The translations under genes were made by a program, and so were the position numbers. Below are positions 1 through 7,954 of a stretch of 42,800 nucleotides of DNA, one piece after another. The notes beneath the pieces were generated by a model that was given only the letters and a program-made list of their open reading frames with translations, made no database searches and had not been told where the DNA came from. Source of the stretch: a bacterium (GTDB taxonomy: Bacteria > Actinomycetota > Acidimicrobiia > Spongiisociales > Spongiisociaceae); assembly GCA_026710435.1 (NCBI GenBank), contig JAPOQZ010000199.1:1-42800 (forward strand), given 5' to 3'. How positions within the stretch are numbered: the first letter of the stretch is position 1; each line of letters begins with the position of its first letter.

Positions 1-61
1 GTGGCAGGGTTCATACTGTCCGGAACCGGCCCGCACAGGGGATAGAAGGTCGCGTCCGTGA
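1..61. repeat. 61-bp terminal direct repeat, left copy
   Basis: These 61 bases are identical, base for base, to the last 61 bases of the window (42740-42800). No gene covers either copy. Exact identity that stops at the sequence ends is typical of a contig whose graph path closes on itself (circular molecule or tandem duplication) or of k-mer overlap at a repeat. The genes inside look chromosomal, so a true small circle is not the favoured reading. Confidence 0.9.
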
Positions 62-431
62 CCCTCGGAGGTGGCGGCGGGGGTGGGATCCCAAGGAAAG
101 AGGCACCTTCCCGCGGTTTTCGCGTTCTCGGGGTTCGGTGGCGTGGAGGTGTAGCCCGCTCTTATGTGGCGAACTTCCGACTCGGGACACTAGAAGGGTG
201 CTCAGAAACGAGGATGGGTTGCCTGCCGCTCGTTGACCTGGCCTTCTGTCCCCGACCGTCGGGCTACCAGGGGGTTTCTCAGCGCCCCGCTATCCGGTCG
301 ACCGGGTTGTCCTGCCCAAGCCAACCGAACCAGATCGGGCCGCGCTCCTCCCAACGGTAGGGTGGAAGGCGGCGCGTCTGGGGGACAGGGGCTATCCGTT
401 GTCGCCCATCGAGATAGCCTGCGGGGCGGTC
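62..431. other. non-coding stretch, nothing recognisable
   Basis: No open frame here resembles a protein; the glycine-run frame starting near base 58 is low-complexity GC-rich sequence. I see no tRNA or intrinsic terminator. The only notable thing is a short motif near 190 (CTAGAAGGGTGCT) that recurs near 42481, downstream of the last gene, followed in both places by a diverged GCCTGCCGC stretch. It may be the edge of an old repeat. Confidence 0.5.
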
Positions 432-1814
432 TCAGCGGAGCAGCAGGGTGGCCACCACGAGGAACCCGCCGAACCCGACGACATCGGTCACCAGGGTGAG
501 GAAGATGTTCGATGCCAGGGCCGGGTCAAGGCCCATACGCCGCAGGAGCAAAGGTATTCCGGTGCCCGTCAATGTCCCGATGGTGAGGTTTGCGATGGTG
601 GCGATGGCCATCGTAATCCCGAACCGGAGGTTGCCCCCGAAGGCCATGCCTACCAGGGCGGACAGCAACCCGATCGGGATTGAGTTGATCACCCCGATCG
701 TCGCCTGACGTGTCAAGACGCTTCCCACGCGGCTGGGAGCGACGCTGTCTATGGCCAGAGACCTGATCACAACCGCCAGGCTCTGTGCTCCGGCGTTGCC
801 GCCGATCAAAGCCACCACCGGCATCAATGCGGCGAGGATGGGTCCGATCTCGTCGATAACTTCGGATTGCCGCTCTATCACGAGGGCTACCACGACCGCC
901 ATCAAAAGGTTTATGATCATCCACGGAAGCCGCATGGTGGCGGCCTTCACTACGGGAGTGAAGACCGTCTCTTCCGCGCCGGCCCCCATGGCGGCTGCGA
1001 AGTCCTCGGACGCCTCGGCCTGCACCGAATCGACCAAGGCTTCGTGGGTGACCATACCGATGAGCACCCCCGAGTGATCGACGACCGGAAGTCCGAATAG
1101 ACCGTAGCGCTGGGCCAACTCGGCTACTTCCTCGCGGTCGGTCTCGGGACGCACCTTCACCGGCTGGTGGACCATTGTCTCGTCGAGCCCCACGCCTGGG
1201 CGGGCGAACACGAGATCGCGGAAGGAGACCACGCCGACCAGATGACGCTGGTGGTCGACCACATACACGTAGGACAGGTCCTCTATCTGGCCGTGGAGTT
1301 GACGGAGCCTCTCGATAGCCTCCCCTGCGGTTATCCCCACCTGGATGGAGGCAACATCGGTGGTCATCAGTCCACCTGCGGAATCCGGGGCATGCTGGAG
1401 TAAGGCCAGCAGTTCGTGGGCTATTTCCGGCTTCAGGTTGGCGAGTAGGCTCTCCCGATCCTTGTCCGCCAGTTCTCCCAGCAGGTCTGCGGCTATGTCG
1501 GCATCCATCGCCCCAATGACTTCCGACGTCCGGTCCGCTGAAAGGTCTTCGAGAAGTTCGGCCCCTAGTTCGGGCCGTATCTCGTTGAGGACATTGGCTG
1601 CCGGGATCGTGCCGAGTTCGGCCAGGAGGTCGGTTGCTGCGTCTGCCCCGAGTTCCTCGAGGATGTCGGCCGTGTCGTGTGGATCGGCGGCGGCGAGAGC
1701 CTCCCACTCGGCGATGTGGGAGTCGAGATATTCCTCGACCGCCTCGGGCTCCACACGCGCCGCGCTGCGCAGGCGCAGCGCGAACTCGCGCGGTCGGAGC
1801 AGCCTTATCCTCAC
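432..1814 (-). CDS. mgtE: magnesium transporter MgtE
   Basis: MgtE forms a homodimeric Mg2+-selective channel in the cytoplasmic membrane, gated by cytosolic Mg2+. The 460 residues follow the family order: an acidic superhelical N domain (about 20-130), two CBS domains (about 135-255), a plug helix, then five membrane helices (about 290-460). The signatures PVVALIGGNAGAQSLAVVIR and FLTLVTDVVGFGGFL in the membrane part are characteristic; the Asp in the latter belongs to the ion-selectivity region of the family. Length is normal for the family. The neighbour greA is on the same strand but 270 bases upstream, so the gene is probably transcribed alone. No Mg2+-sensing leader is evident in that gap. 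Confidence 0.95.
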   Translation of the reverse strand: MRIRLLRPREFALRLRSAARVEPEAVEEYLDSHIAEWEALAAADPHDTADILEELGADAATDLLAELGTIPAANVLNEIRPELGAELLEDLSADRTSEVIGAMDADIAADLLGELADKDRESLLANLKPEIAHELLALLQHAPDSAGGLMTTDVASIQVGITAGEAIERLRQLHGQIEDLSYVYVVDHQRHLVGVVSFRDLVFARPGVGLDETMVHQPVKVRPETDREEVAELAQRYGLFGLPVVDHSGVLIGMVTHEALVDSVQAEASEDFAAAMGAGAEETVFTPVVKAATMRLPWMIINLLMAVVVALVIERQSEVIDEIGPILAALMPVVALIGGNAGAQSLAVVIRSLAIDSVAPSRVGSVLTRQATIGVINSIPIGLLSALVGMAFGGNLRFGITMAIATIANLTIGTLTGTGIPLLLRRMGLDPALASNIFLTLVTDVVGFGGFLVVATLLLR

Positions 1815-2086
1815 AGCGCTTCCTTTCCAGGTCCCTGGCAGGCGGTGTCCGCGGCCATTTCCGAGTCGGCGCAGGGATGCCGAGACTCCCCGCCTCCGGG
1901 TGGTCGGCTCCTAGCGCCAGGTCGGCGGACGCCGGCCATTCAACCATCTCAACCGCTTCCCGGCACCGCTTCGGGATCGGAAGGCCAGCCACGGAGGGGC
2001 GGCCGGCCAGGATATGCGATGGATGGCTACGCCCCCGGAAGGGTACCTACTTCCGGCTTGCGAGGGTTAGTTGTGGGCGGTTCGTC

Positions 2087-2572
2087 TCATCCTTCGAAGG
2101 CTCGAACCCGGATGACTTCCACCTCGAAGGTCCCAGCCGGTGCCTCGTATGACACTACGTCGCCGGGTGAAGCTCCGATGAGGGCCCTGCCGAGCGGTCC
2201 GGACGGTGAGGCGAGGCCGAATCCGCGCACCTTGTTTTCCGGTATGGCGACCAGGTACTCCTCGTCACCGAACTCGTCTCGCAACGTCACGAGACAACCG
2301 ATCCTGACGGTTCCGTCGTCGTTCTGCTCGTCCTCCGCCTCGCCGACGACGGAGTTGTCAAGGAGATGCCGGAGCGTACGAATTCTTGCCTCCATCAGTC
2401 CCTGCTCGGTCTTTGCGGCGTCATAGTCGGCATTTTCCCTGATGTCGCCGTGAGCACGGGCCTCGGCCAGCCGGTCGGCTATCCGTATCCGGCCCTCGGT
2501 GGTGAGGTGTTTGTACTCCTGCTGCAGTTTCTGATGTGCGGTGGCGGTCAGCCACGCCGGGGAAGTACTCAT
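2087..2572 (-). CDS. greA: transcription elongation factor GreA
   Basis: GreA binds the RNA polymerase secondary channel and stimulates cleavage of backtracked transcripts. The 161-residue product has the N-terminal antiparallel coiled coil with the tip motif HGDIRENADYDAAK, whose acidic residues (D43, E46) correspond to the cleavage-promoting pair of E. coli GreA, and the C-terminal FKBP-like domain (SPSGPLGRALIGASPGDVV). I chose the ATG that begins MSTSPAWLT because it gives the normal family length. A longer frame adds 34 Arg/Ser-rich residues unlike any GreA. The gene is divergent from selD with about 146 bases between the starts. Confidence 0.95.
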   Translation of the reverse strand: MSTSPAWLTATAHQKLQQEYKHLTTEGRIRIADRLAEARAHGDIRENADYDAAKTEQGLMEARIRTLRHLLDNSVVGEAEDEQNDDGTVRIGCLVTLRDEFGDEEYLVAIPENKVRGFGLASPSGPLGRALIGASPGDVVSYEAPAGTFEVEVIRVRAFEG

Positions 2573-2718
2573 GACGGCTGAGACTACCCTCACGATCCGG
2601 CTACCGGACCTTTTATGTGTGGGAGCAGTCGCGGGCCGGCGGAAGGACTCGCCTACTGTGGCAGACTCGGGCACGTGTTCAGAGCCCGGCGATACAACGA
2701 GAAGGGAGGGAGACCGCT

Positions 2719-3762
2719 GTGGAGGAGATCCGGCTGACGTCGTTCTCTCCGGGGGGCGGCTGAGCCTGCAAGCTCGGTCCGGACGAGCTCGCGCAGGTTC
2801 TGCGCCCTCTCACAACCCATCGCGCCGCCGCCCATCGGGACTTGGTGGTCGGCGTGTCCACTTCCGACGATGCGGGAGTCTTCCTGATCGACGGTAAGCG
2901 GGCCCTCGTCCAGACGGCTGACTTCTTCACCCCAATCGTCGACGAACCCTACGACTGGGGACGGATCGCCGCTGCCAACGCGCTCTCCGATGTGTACGCG
3001 ATGGGGGGACGCCCTCTCACCGCCCTGCAGCTCGTGGTCTGGCCCCGGGCGAGGCTGCCTTTGCCGGTACTCGCCGATGTGATACTTGGAGGAGCCGATG
3101 TCATGGCAGAGGCGGGTACCACCATCGCGGGGGGTCACTCCGTCGACGGCGAGGTTCCCCTATACGGCTTCTCCGTCACCGGAACGGTGGACCCCCGGCG
3201 GATGACCGTCAACGCCGCGGCTCGGTCCGGCGACGCGATCGTGCTGACCAAGCCACTCGGTACCGGGGTGATCGCCACGGCTGTGAAGCAACGGTCGGCG
3301 ACCAGGAGGCTCCGTGACACCGCGGTCTCGCTGATGGCCACGCTCAACGGGCCTGCATCGGTCGTGATGGTGGAGGCGGGTGTGCGGTGCGCTACCGATG
3401 TGACCGGCTACGGGTTGTTGGGACACCTTCGGGAGATAACCGAGGCTTCGATGGTGTCGGCACGCGTGGAAATGGCGTCAGTTCCGGTGCTCGACGGCGT
3501 CGAGAAACTGGTCGAAGCAGGCGTGTATCCGGGAGGCAGCATGCGGAACCTTGATTCAGTTTGGCCCACCGTTACGAGCCGGGTGGGGGAGACAAGCCTC
3601 AAGATCCTGGCCGATGCACAGACCAGCGGTGGTTTGCTGATGGCGGTTCCCCCGGACATACTGGAGGGGCTCCTCGAAAGGCTGGTACCCGTCGCACCCG
3701 AGGCGGCCGTGATCGGCGAATTCCTGGAAGCGAAGGACGGCCCGGGAATCGAGGTGTTATGA
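2719..3762 (+). CDS. selD: selenophosphate synthetase SelD, itself a selenoprotein (in-frame UGA)
   Basis: SelD makes selenophosphate from selenide and ATP, the selenium donor for Sec-tRNA and selenouridine. From a GTG preceded by GAAGGGAGGG (2701-2710), the frame reads V-E-E-I-R-L-T-S-F-S-P-G-G-G-[TGA]-A-C-K and then continues unbroken to the stop. E. coli SelD has GAGCGCK here, with Cys17 and Lys20 catalytic; in this protein the TGA takes the Cys position (codon 15) and Lys18 keeps the spacing. Selenocysteine at this site is known in many SelD proteins. With the TGA read through, the product is 347 residues, the family length, with the DDAG and TADFFTP ATP/Mg-binding motifs intact. A start at the ATG-like codon at 2842 would lose the catalytic N-terminus. 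Its stop overlaps the next start (ATGA). Confidence 0.9.
2761..2797 (+). promoter_or_regulatory. Sec UGA codon with bacterial-type SECIS hairpin
   Basis: Directly after the TGA (2761-2763) the mRNA can fold into a hairpin: CCTGC (2765-2769) pairs with GCAGG (2793-2797), and AGCTCG (2771-2776) pairs with CGAGCT (2784-2789), leaving the 7-base loop GTCCGGA. Eleven base pairs interrupted by a small asymmetric bulge, immediately 3' of a Sec codon and with G-U at the start of the loop, is what SelB recognises in bacterial selenoprotein mRNAs. The loop is slightly nearer the UGA than in E. coli fdhF. No SelB or selC gene is in the window. Confidence 0.8.
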
Positions 3763-4199
3763 CCGAGCGCCCGCAGCGTCTCGAGAAGATCGCCTCGGCG
3801 CTGTCCATAGGTGGCCTCCGGCGCCACATCTTCCTATGCGCTCAGCAGACCAACCCACGCTGCTCGAGCTTCGAGGAGAGCGTAGCCGCCTGGCGACGCC
3901 TCAAGTCGGCGACCAAAGCGCTCGACATAGCCTCCGCTCCGCCTCACTGGCAGGGAGACCTCTCACGGGACCCGGTCCTGGAGCGTCCCGGAAACGGTAC
4001 GGTCCTCCGGTCCAAGGTGGACTGCCTCCGCATCTGCGAGCAGGGCCCGATCGCGGTGGTGTATCCCGACGGGGTGTGGTACCACTCGGTGGCGGGGGAA
4101 GTACTCGACCGGATCGTTCACGAACACCTGGTGGGCGGCCGCCCGGTCACCGAGTACATGTTCGCTGTCGACAACCTGGGAACCGTGGATCCAGGCTAG
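3759..4199 (+). CDS. thioredoxin-like [2Fe-2S] ferredoxin, coupled to selD
   Basis: The 146-residue protein matches the thioredoxin-fold (2Fe-2S) ferredoxin family. It has HIFLCAQQTNPRC near residues 23-35, then VLRSKVDCLRICEQGPIAVV and a VYPDGVWYHSV segment, ending with the usual HEHLVGGRPV tail. The four presumed cluster ligands are C27, C35, C89 and C93. It is a small soluble electron carrier; the partner is unknown. Its ATG overlaps the selD stop in an ATGA arrangement, so translation is probably coupled, which hints at a redox role connected with selenium metabolism. That link is inference. The longer upstream frame lies inside selD and was not used as the start. Confidence 0.85.
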   Translation: MTERPQRLEKIASALSIGGLRRHIFLCAQQTNPRCSSFEESVAAWRRLKSATKALDIASAPPHWQGDLSRDPVLERPGNGTVLRSKVDCLRICEQGPIAVVYPDGVWYHSVAGEVLDRIVHEHLVGGRPVTEYMFAVDNLGTVDPG

Positions 4200-4312
4200 C
4201 GGCCCGCCTCTCCGCGCACTCTAGAACGGCGGTCGGCACCAGTCTCTTCCGATGATCCGGTAGCCGGGGATGCGGCGCATACCATTAGACGCGATAGCGC
4301 GTAGCCTATGGC

Positions 4313-7300
4313 GTGATGCAGCGATCTCTACCTGCCATGTGTCTCGTTGTGCTCTCGCTGGTTGGATGGGCATGCTCGCAACCAACTGTGGAGCCGCCGC
4401 CCTTCGAGGTACCTTCGGAGGTGGTCCCCGACTGGATCAATCCGACCGATATGGAGGCGCTCTTCCCCAACACCGACGGGTGTTTCGTGGCGGTTGGAGA
4501 CGGTGTGAGGATCCTGCAGGTCTTCGAGGGAACGAAGGCTCACGGTGCTCTCCGGGCGGGCGACATCATCACCTCCGTCGACGGTACCCCGACGAACTCC
4601 CGCGAGGCGCTCCTGGCGATTCTCCAGGGCCGTAAACCCGGTGAGTCCCTCAGGATCGCAGGTATCCGGACAGGAAACCCGTTCTCGACCGACGTCGAGC
4701 TCACACCGGTCCCGGAGGATCCCGGCAGCGGCCTCATCGGTGTATTTCCCGAGACCAGGCTCAGGGTTGTGAAGCCTTCCGATCTCCCGACCACCGGTTC
4801 CGACGATGCAGTCGGCCATCCTGTCGTGCTGGACGGATCGGTCCTTGGTTACTCGCCACTCGCGGCGACGTGGGTGCCCTACCCGGAGGCGGTGGGTGCC
4901 CGGGCCGTAGCTCTCGGGTCGGAACTGTACGCGGTCGCGGCGAGCGCAACACCCGCCCTGGTGAACCTCGTCGATGGGGCTGTTGTCCCGGTCGATCCCG
5001 GGCCGGTCTTGTTCGACAGCGGTGCCGGTCCGACTGAAGTGTTTGTGAGCGCGTTCGAAACCCCACTGACGTCGGTAGGCGAGCTGGTCCTGGTTGCCGG
5101 AACCGTGTCCGAGGGCGAATTCAGCAGCTCCGCGATCCACGCCGTGGATCCGGTCGAGGGGACGGTTGCCTGGACCCGTCCGCTGGGACTGTCGCGATCC
5201 GGTCTCTCTCTGGTAGCTACGGAGGGTTACCGGAGCCCCTCCGGGAACCGGGCCATAGTGGCGCTGGTCGAGGAGGACCAGGCAACCGGTGACCGGTCGG
5301 CTGTACTGACCTACTACCTGCTGGACGAGCAGGGTGAGGGAGAGATAGGCCCCCCAGGGATAGACCGGTTCATCCCGACTTCCGGCCTTGCGGGATGGTA
5401 CGACGATGACACGCTGGCCTACGTGGCCCAACTCGATGCTACCGGAGTCGCTATCTGGGATCTGAACAGCGGTGACCACACCTTCTTGTGGCCGATCGCT
5501 CCGGAGGTGGCCCCTGACCTGGTCACGGTCATACCGGTTGGCGATGGTCGCCACCTGGTCCAGGTTCGCTCCAATGATGTCTCCTTGATCGACGTGTTCC
5601 AGCCCGTCCCGGTTCGGCCTATTGCCCGTGGCTGCAGTTTCGTCCCGATGGATGTGGGTAGTGGAGGACTGCTGCCCCAGATGGCGCCCGTGAAGGATGC
5701 TGAGCAAATCGACGACGTGAATGAATTCGTCCTTACCATCCTCCACAGCAGCGCCGGCGAGTCCCGGCTGCTCCCCGACGAAGGTTCGGTTCCCGGCGCG
5801 GCCCGTTTCATCACCCTCCTCAAGCAGCTCAAGGTCGGTGCGCTCGGTGACGGAGTCATAACCCTCGGCTCGGGTGACAACATCAGGGCCTCTCCCGAAC
5901 TCGGGGTGTCGCTGGATCGGGAGGGTCCCCTCTACGACTCGGTCGCTCTCAGCGGTGTCTACGACGCGATGGCTCTCGGCGGCCGCGATTTCGATTTCGG
6001 TCCCGACGTTGCTGCCCGGATGATCGAAGGGTTCACGCCCCGGATACCCTTCCTGGCGGCCAATCTTGACGGGTCGCAGGAGCCGGCACTGCAGTCACTG
6101 GTGGACCGGGGTCTCATCGCTAGGAGCGCCGTGATCGAGACGGGTAGGGAGCGGATCGGAGTGATCGGAGTCGTCACCCCGCTGCTCCCGGAGATATCGA
6201 GCCCTCGGAATGCTAGAACCTCGAGGGTCTTCCCCGCGGTGCTGGCGGAGGTGGCCGAGTTGGAGGAACTCGGGATCAACAAGATCATCCTGGTCAGCCA
6301 TCTGCAGGACGTTATCGAAGAGGTGCAGTTCGCCAGGAGCCTCGCCGGCGTGGACGTGATCGTTTCCGGCGGGGCCAACTACCTGTTGCGGAACGAAGGA
6401 GACACTTGCCTCGGGGGAGCCGAACCGATAGCTTCCTACCCGATCTGGCTGGAGGACGGCTCCGGCAGCCAGGTTCCGCTCGTGGCGGCACCTGGCTGGT
6501 ACCGGTGTATAGGGGAGTTGAACGTCACCTTCGACACGGACGGGCATGTGCTAGCCGCCGATGGCCGGTCAGTGGGGGTGGGATTCGACGTCTCGCCCGA
6601 TCCCGAAATCCAGACAGGGGTGGTCGTTCCGCTGGCAACCGAATTGGGTCTTCTCGAAGCGGAGGCCATAGGTATGAGCGAGGTAGAACTCGACGGGCGC
6701 TTGTCGACGTTACGCATGGCTACGACCAACGCCGGGAACCTGATGGCAGACGCGGTGCTCAACTCGGCACGCCGCCGCGCCGAGGCCTTCGGTTCGCTCC
6801 CACCGGATGTCGCGATCCAGCATGCCGCCGCCGTAGGTAACAACACCCTGATCCCGGCTGGAGAGATAACCACCTCGACGACATGGGGGATTGCCCCCTT
6901 TGACATCTTCCTGGCGATTGGTGAGGTACCTCGTGACGTCTTCAGGGTCTTGCTCGAGCAGGCCTTGGACCGCCTGCCCGAGGCGGGAGACCACTTCCCG
7001 CAGATTTCGGGGTTCACCGTAGTCTACGATCCGGATGCTCCGGCCCGGGAGATAGCCCGGGACCGGGACTGTTCCCTCGTCGGTGACCCGGGTACCCGGG
7101 TGCGCGAGGTAGTCCTGGACGACGGAACGGTCATCGTTCGCAATGGAGAAGTAGTACCGGGAGCCCCGGTGGTCGTTGCGACACTGGACTTCCTGGCTTT
7201 CGGAGGGGAGTGCTACCCGCTGGCGGATCTCCGTTTCACGAATCTGGGGGTCACTCACCAGCAGGCGCTGGCGGACTACATATCGCGGGATCTCGGAGGG

Positions 7301-7384
7301 GTGGTCACCGACTCGGCCTATCCGCTCGGCGACGGCGCCCGGATAGTCCCAACTCCGGGCCCAGCGCATGAGTCCGGCCGTTAA
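4313..7384 (+). CDS. large lipoprotein: PDZ + propeller-like region + degenerate 5'-nucleotidase
   Basis: The 1023-residue protein starts with a signal peptide ending WA-C21, probably lipidated and surface-exposed. Residues about 60-125 form a PDZ-like domain (GALRAGDIITSVDGTPTN). Residues about 150-460 are beta-rich repeats resembling a propeller. From about 472 the sequence follows the metallophosphatase half of the 5'-nucleotidase (UshA/YfkN) superfamily, and from about 790 its C-terminal substrate domain (TTNAGNLMADAV). Key residues are altered: the usual D-x-H/NDGE element reads LHSSAGES (H478, A481), the canonical GNHEFD reads GGRDFD (556-561), and the NGGGIR substrate loop reads HAAAVG. 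GDN and SHLQ remain. It may have lost phosphatase activity and act as a binding or scaffold protein. The stop codon lies inside the end of repeat copy A. Confidence 0.75.
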   Translation: MMQRSLPAMCLVVLSLVGWACSQPTVEPPPFEVPSEVVPDWINPTDMEALFPNTDGCFVAVGDGVRILQVFEGTKAHGALRAGDIITSVDGTPTNSREALLAILQGRKPGESLRIAGIRTGNPFSTDVELTPVPEDPGSGLIGVFPETRLRVVKPSDLPTTGSDDAVGHPVVLDGSVLGYSPLAATWVPYPEAVGARAVALGSELYAVAASATPALVNLVDGAVVPVDPGPVLFDSGAGPTEVFVSAFETPLTSVGELVLVAGTVSEGEFSSSAIHAVDPVEGTVAWTRPLGLSRSGLSLVATEGYRSPSGNRAIVALVEEDQATGDRSAVLTYYLLDEQGEGEIGPPGIDRFIPTSGLAGWYDDDTLAYVAQLDATGVAIWDLNSGDHTFLWPIAPEVAPDLVTVIPVGDGRHLVQVRSNDVSLIDVFQPVPVRPIARGCSFVPMDVGSGGLLPQMAPVKDAEQIDDVNEFVLTILHSSAGESRLLPDEGSVPGAARFITLLKQLKVGALGDGVITLGSGDNIRASPELGVSLDREGPLYDSVALSGVYDAMALGGRDFDFGPDVAARMIEGFTPRIPFLAANLDGSQEPALQSLVDRGLIARSAVIETGRERIGVIGVVTPLLPEISSPRNARTSRVFPAVLAEVAELEELGINKIILVSHLQDVIEEVQFARSLAGVDVIVSGGANYLLRNEGDTCLGGAEPIASYPIWLEDGSGSQVPLVAAPGWYRCIGELNVTFDTDGHVLAADGRSVGVGFDVSPDPEIQTGVVVPLATELGLLEAEAIGMSEVELDGRLSTLRMATTNAGNLMADAVLNSARRRAEAFGSLPPDVAIQHAAAVGNNTLIPAGEITTSTTWGIAPFDIFLAIGEVPRDVFRVLLEQALDRLPEAGDHFPQISGFTVVYDPDAPAREIARDRDCSLVGDPGTRVREVVLDDGTVIVRNGEVVPGAPVVVATLDFLAFGGECYPLADLRFTNLGVTHQQALADYISRDLGGVVTDSAYPLGDGARIVPTPGPAHESGR

Positions 7385-7589
7385 CCCCGATTTTTCATGC
7401 GGGGGTTTGCACTAGCCGAGCAGGGTGCGGGATATAAGCTTCTGACCAGGGACTACGGCCATTTCCACAATCCCGTCTCGGCCCGGCGGGACCTTCATCC
7501 GTCGGGTGAGGCCAGGCCCAGTCACGATCATGTGGTTGATGTGGCCTGTTGCCGTGGGTGTGTCGGGAAACATGAAGAATCAAGGTTAA
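7381..7589 (+). mobile_element. MITE-like repeat element, copy A (209 bp)
   Basis: Non-coding element bounded by TTAA at both ends with imperfect terminal inverted repeats: left TTAACCCCGATTTTTCATG, right end reversed TTAACCTTGATTCTTCATG (16 of 19 match). Inner blocks shared with other copies include CTTCTGACCAGG, TCTCGGCCCGGCGGGACCT and ATCATGTGGTTGATGTGGC. It begins exactly on the TAA stop of the upstream lipoprotein gene. Other copies in this window: 12566-12772, 40068-40239, 41542-41751 and about 41768-41920. No transposase is inside, so it would move, if at all, in trans. Confidence 0.8.
7383..7407 (+). terminator. terminator-like hairpin in the left end of copy A
   Basis: AACCCCG and CGGGGGTT pair around the loop ATTTTTCATG, immediately after the stop of the large lipoprotein gene. 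The stem is GC-rich, but only two further T follow, so it is a weak match to an intrinsic terminator. The same hairpin recurs at the same place in copies B and D. Confidence 0.45.
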
Positions 7590-7954
7590 GGAGGAACCGC
7601 CGCTTGGAGGAACCGGCCGGGCCTGAGGAGACCGGCCGTCATGACCAGCCTGCCAGACGCAGAGCGAGACTATCGATGGGTGGCTCCGTCTGAAGGAGGG
7701 CGCCTGTCCACCTCGGCGCCGAAGCCCGCCGACCGGGGCCCTACGAGGGAATAGGGTGCGCGGATAGGCGAACCTCAACCTCACCCGTCAGTGACTGTGT
7801 GCGACTCTCGGTCAGAAAACCCCTGGTCATCAACGGCTTCCTGAAATCGGCATCACACGTGTTTCCCCGGATGAACAATTCCTGCACCTTGCTGGTGGAT
7901 GGACGCTGCTCAAGGTCGCCGCGCTTGCTTCGGCTCTTTTCGAGTACCGAGCCT
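7590..7954. other. non-coding stretch between convergent genes
   Basis: Between repeat copy A and the stop of the FtsH-like gene. The bases just after the element (GGAGGAACCGCCGCTTGGAGGAACCGGCC) are mildly repetitive. A minus-strand frame across 7741-8100 contains a protein-like stretch (VQELFIRGNTCDADF) but starts inside the protease gene in another frame, and I cannot assign it. No RNA gene is seen. Confidence 0.4.

Noticed and set aside
58-360. Plus-strand frame starting with a glycine run near the left end
   Set aside because: Low-complexity translation of GC-rich sequence, no ribosome site, no recognisable domain.
526-1992. 488-codon minus-strand frame overlapping mgtE
   Set aside because: It is a shifted frame of mgtE with Arg/Gly/Pro composition; the mgtE frame has full family motifs.
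1677-2426. Long plus-strand open frame (249 codons) over the mgtE-greA gap and greA
   Set aside because: It lies antisense to two clear genes, is rich in Arg, Pro and Ser as expected for a GC-rich shadow frame, and shows no domain.
2761-2763. The selD TGA as a sequencing error or pseudogene
   Set aside because: The TGA falls on the one position known to hold Sec in SelD, the frame is intact on both sides, and a suitable hairpin follows; chance is unlikely, although reads should be checked.
2842-3762. SelD starting at 2842 as a normal, shorter protein
   Set aside because: It would lack the LTxxSxGxGC/U-xCK active-site segment present just upstream in frame; the SECIS-like hairpin and the exact 347-residue length support read-through of the TGA.
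7381-7783. Repeat copies encoding a protein (frames over copies A and D)
   Set aside because: The copies differ by insertions and substitutions that do not preserve a reading frame, and the conserved blocks are non-coding in character.
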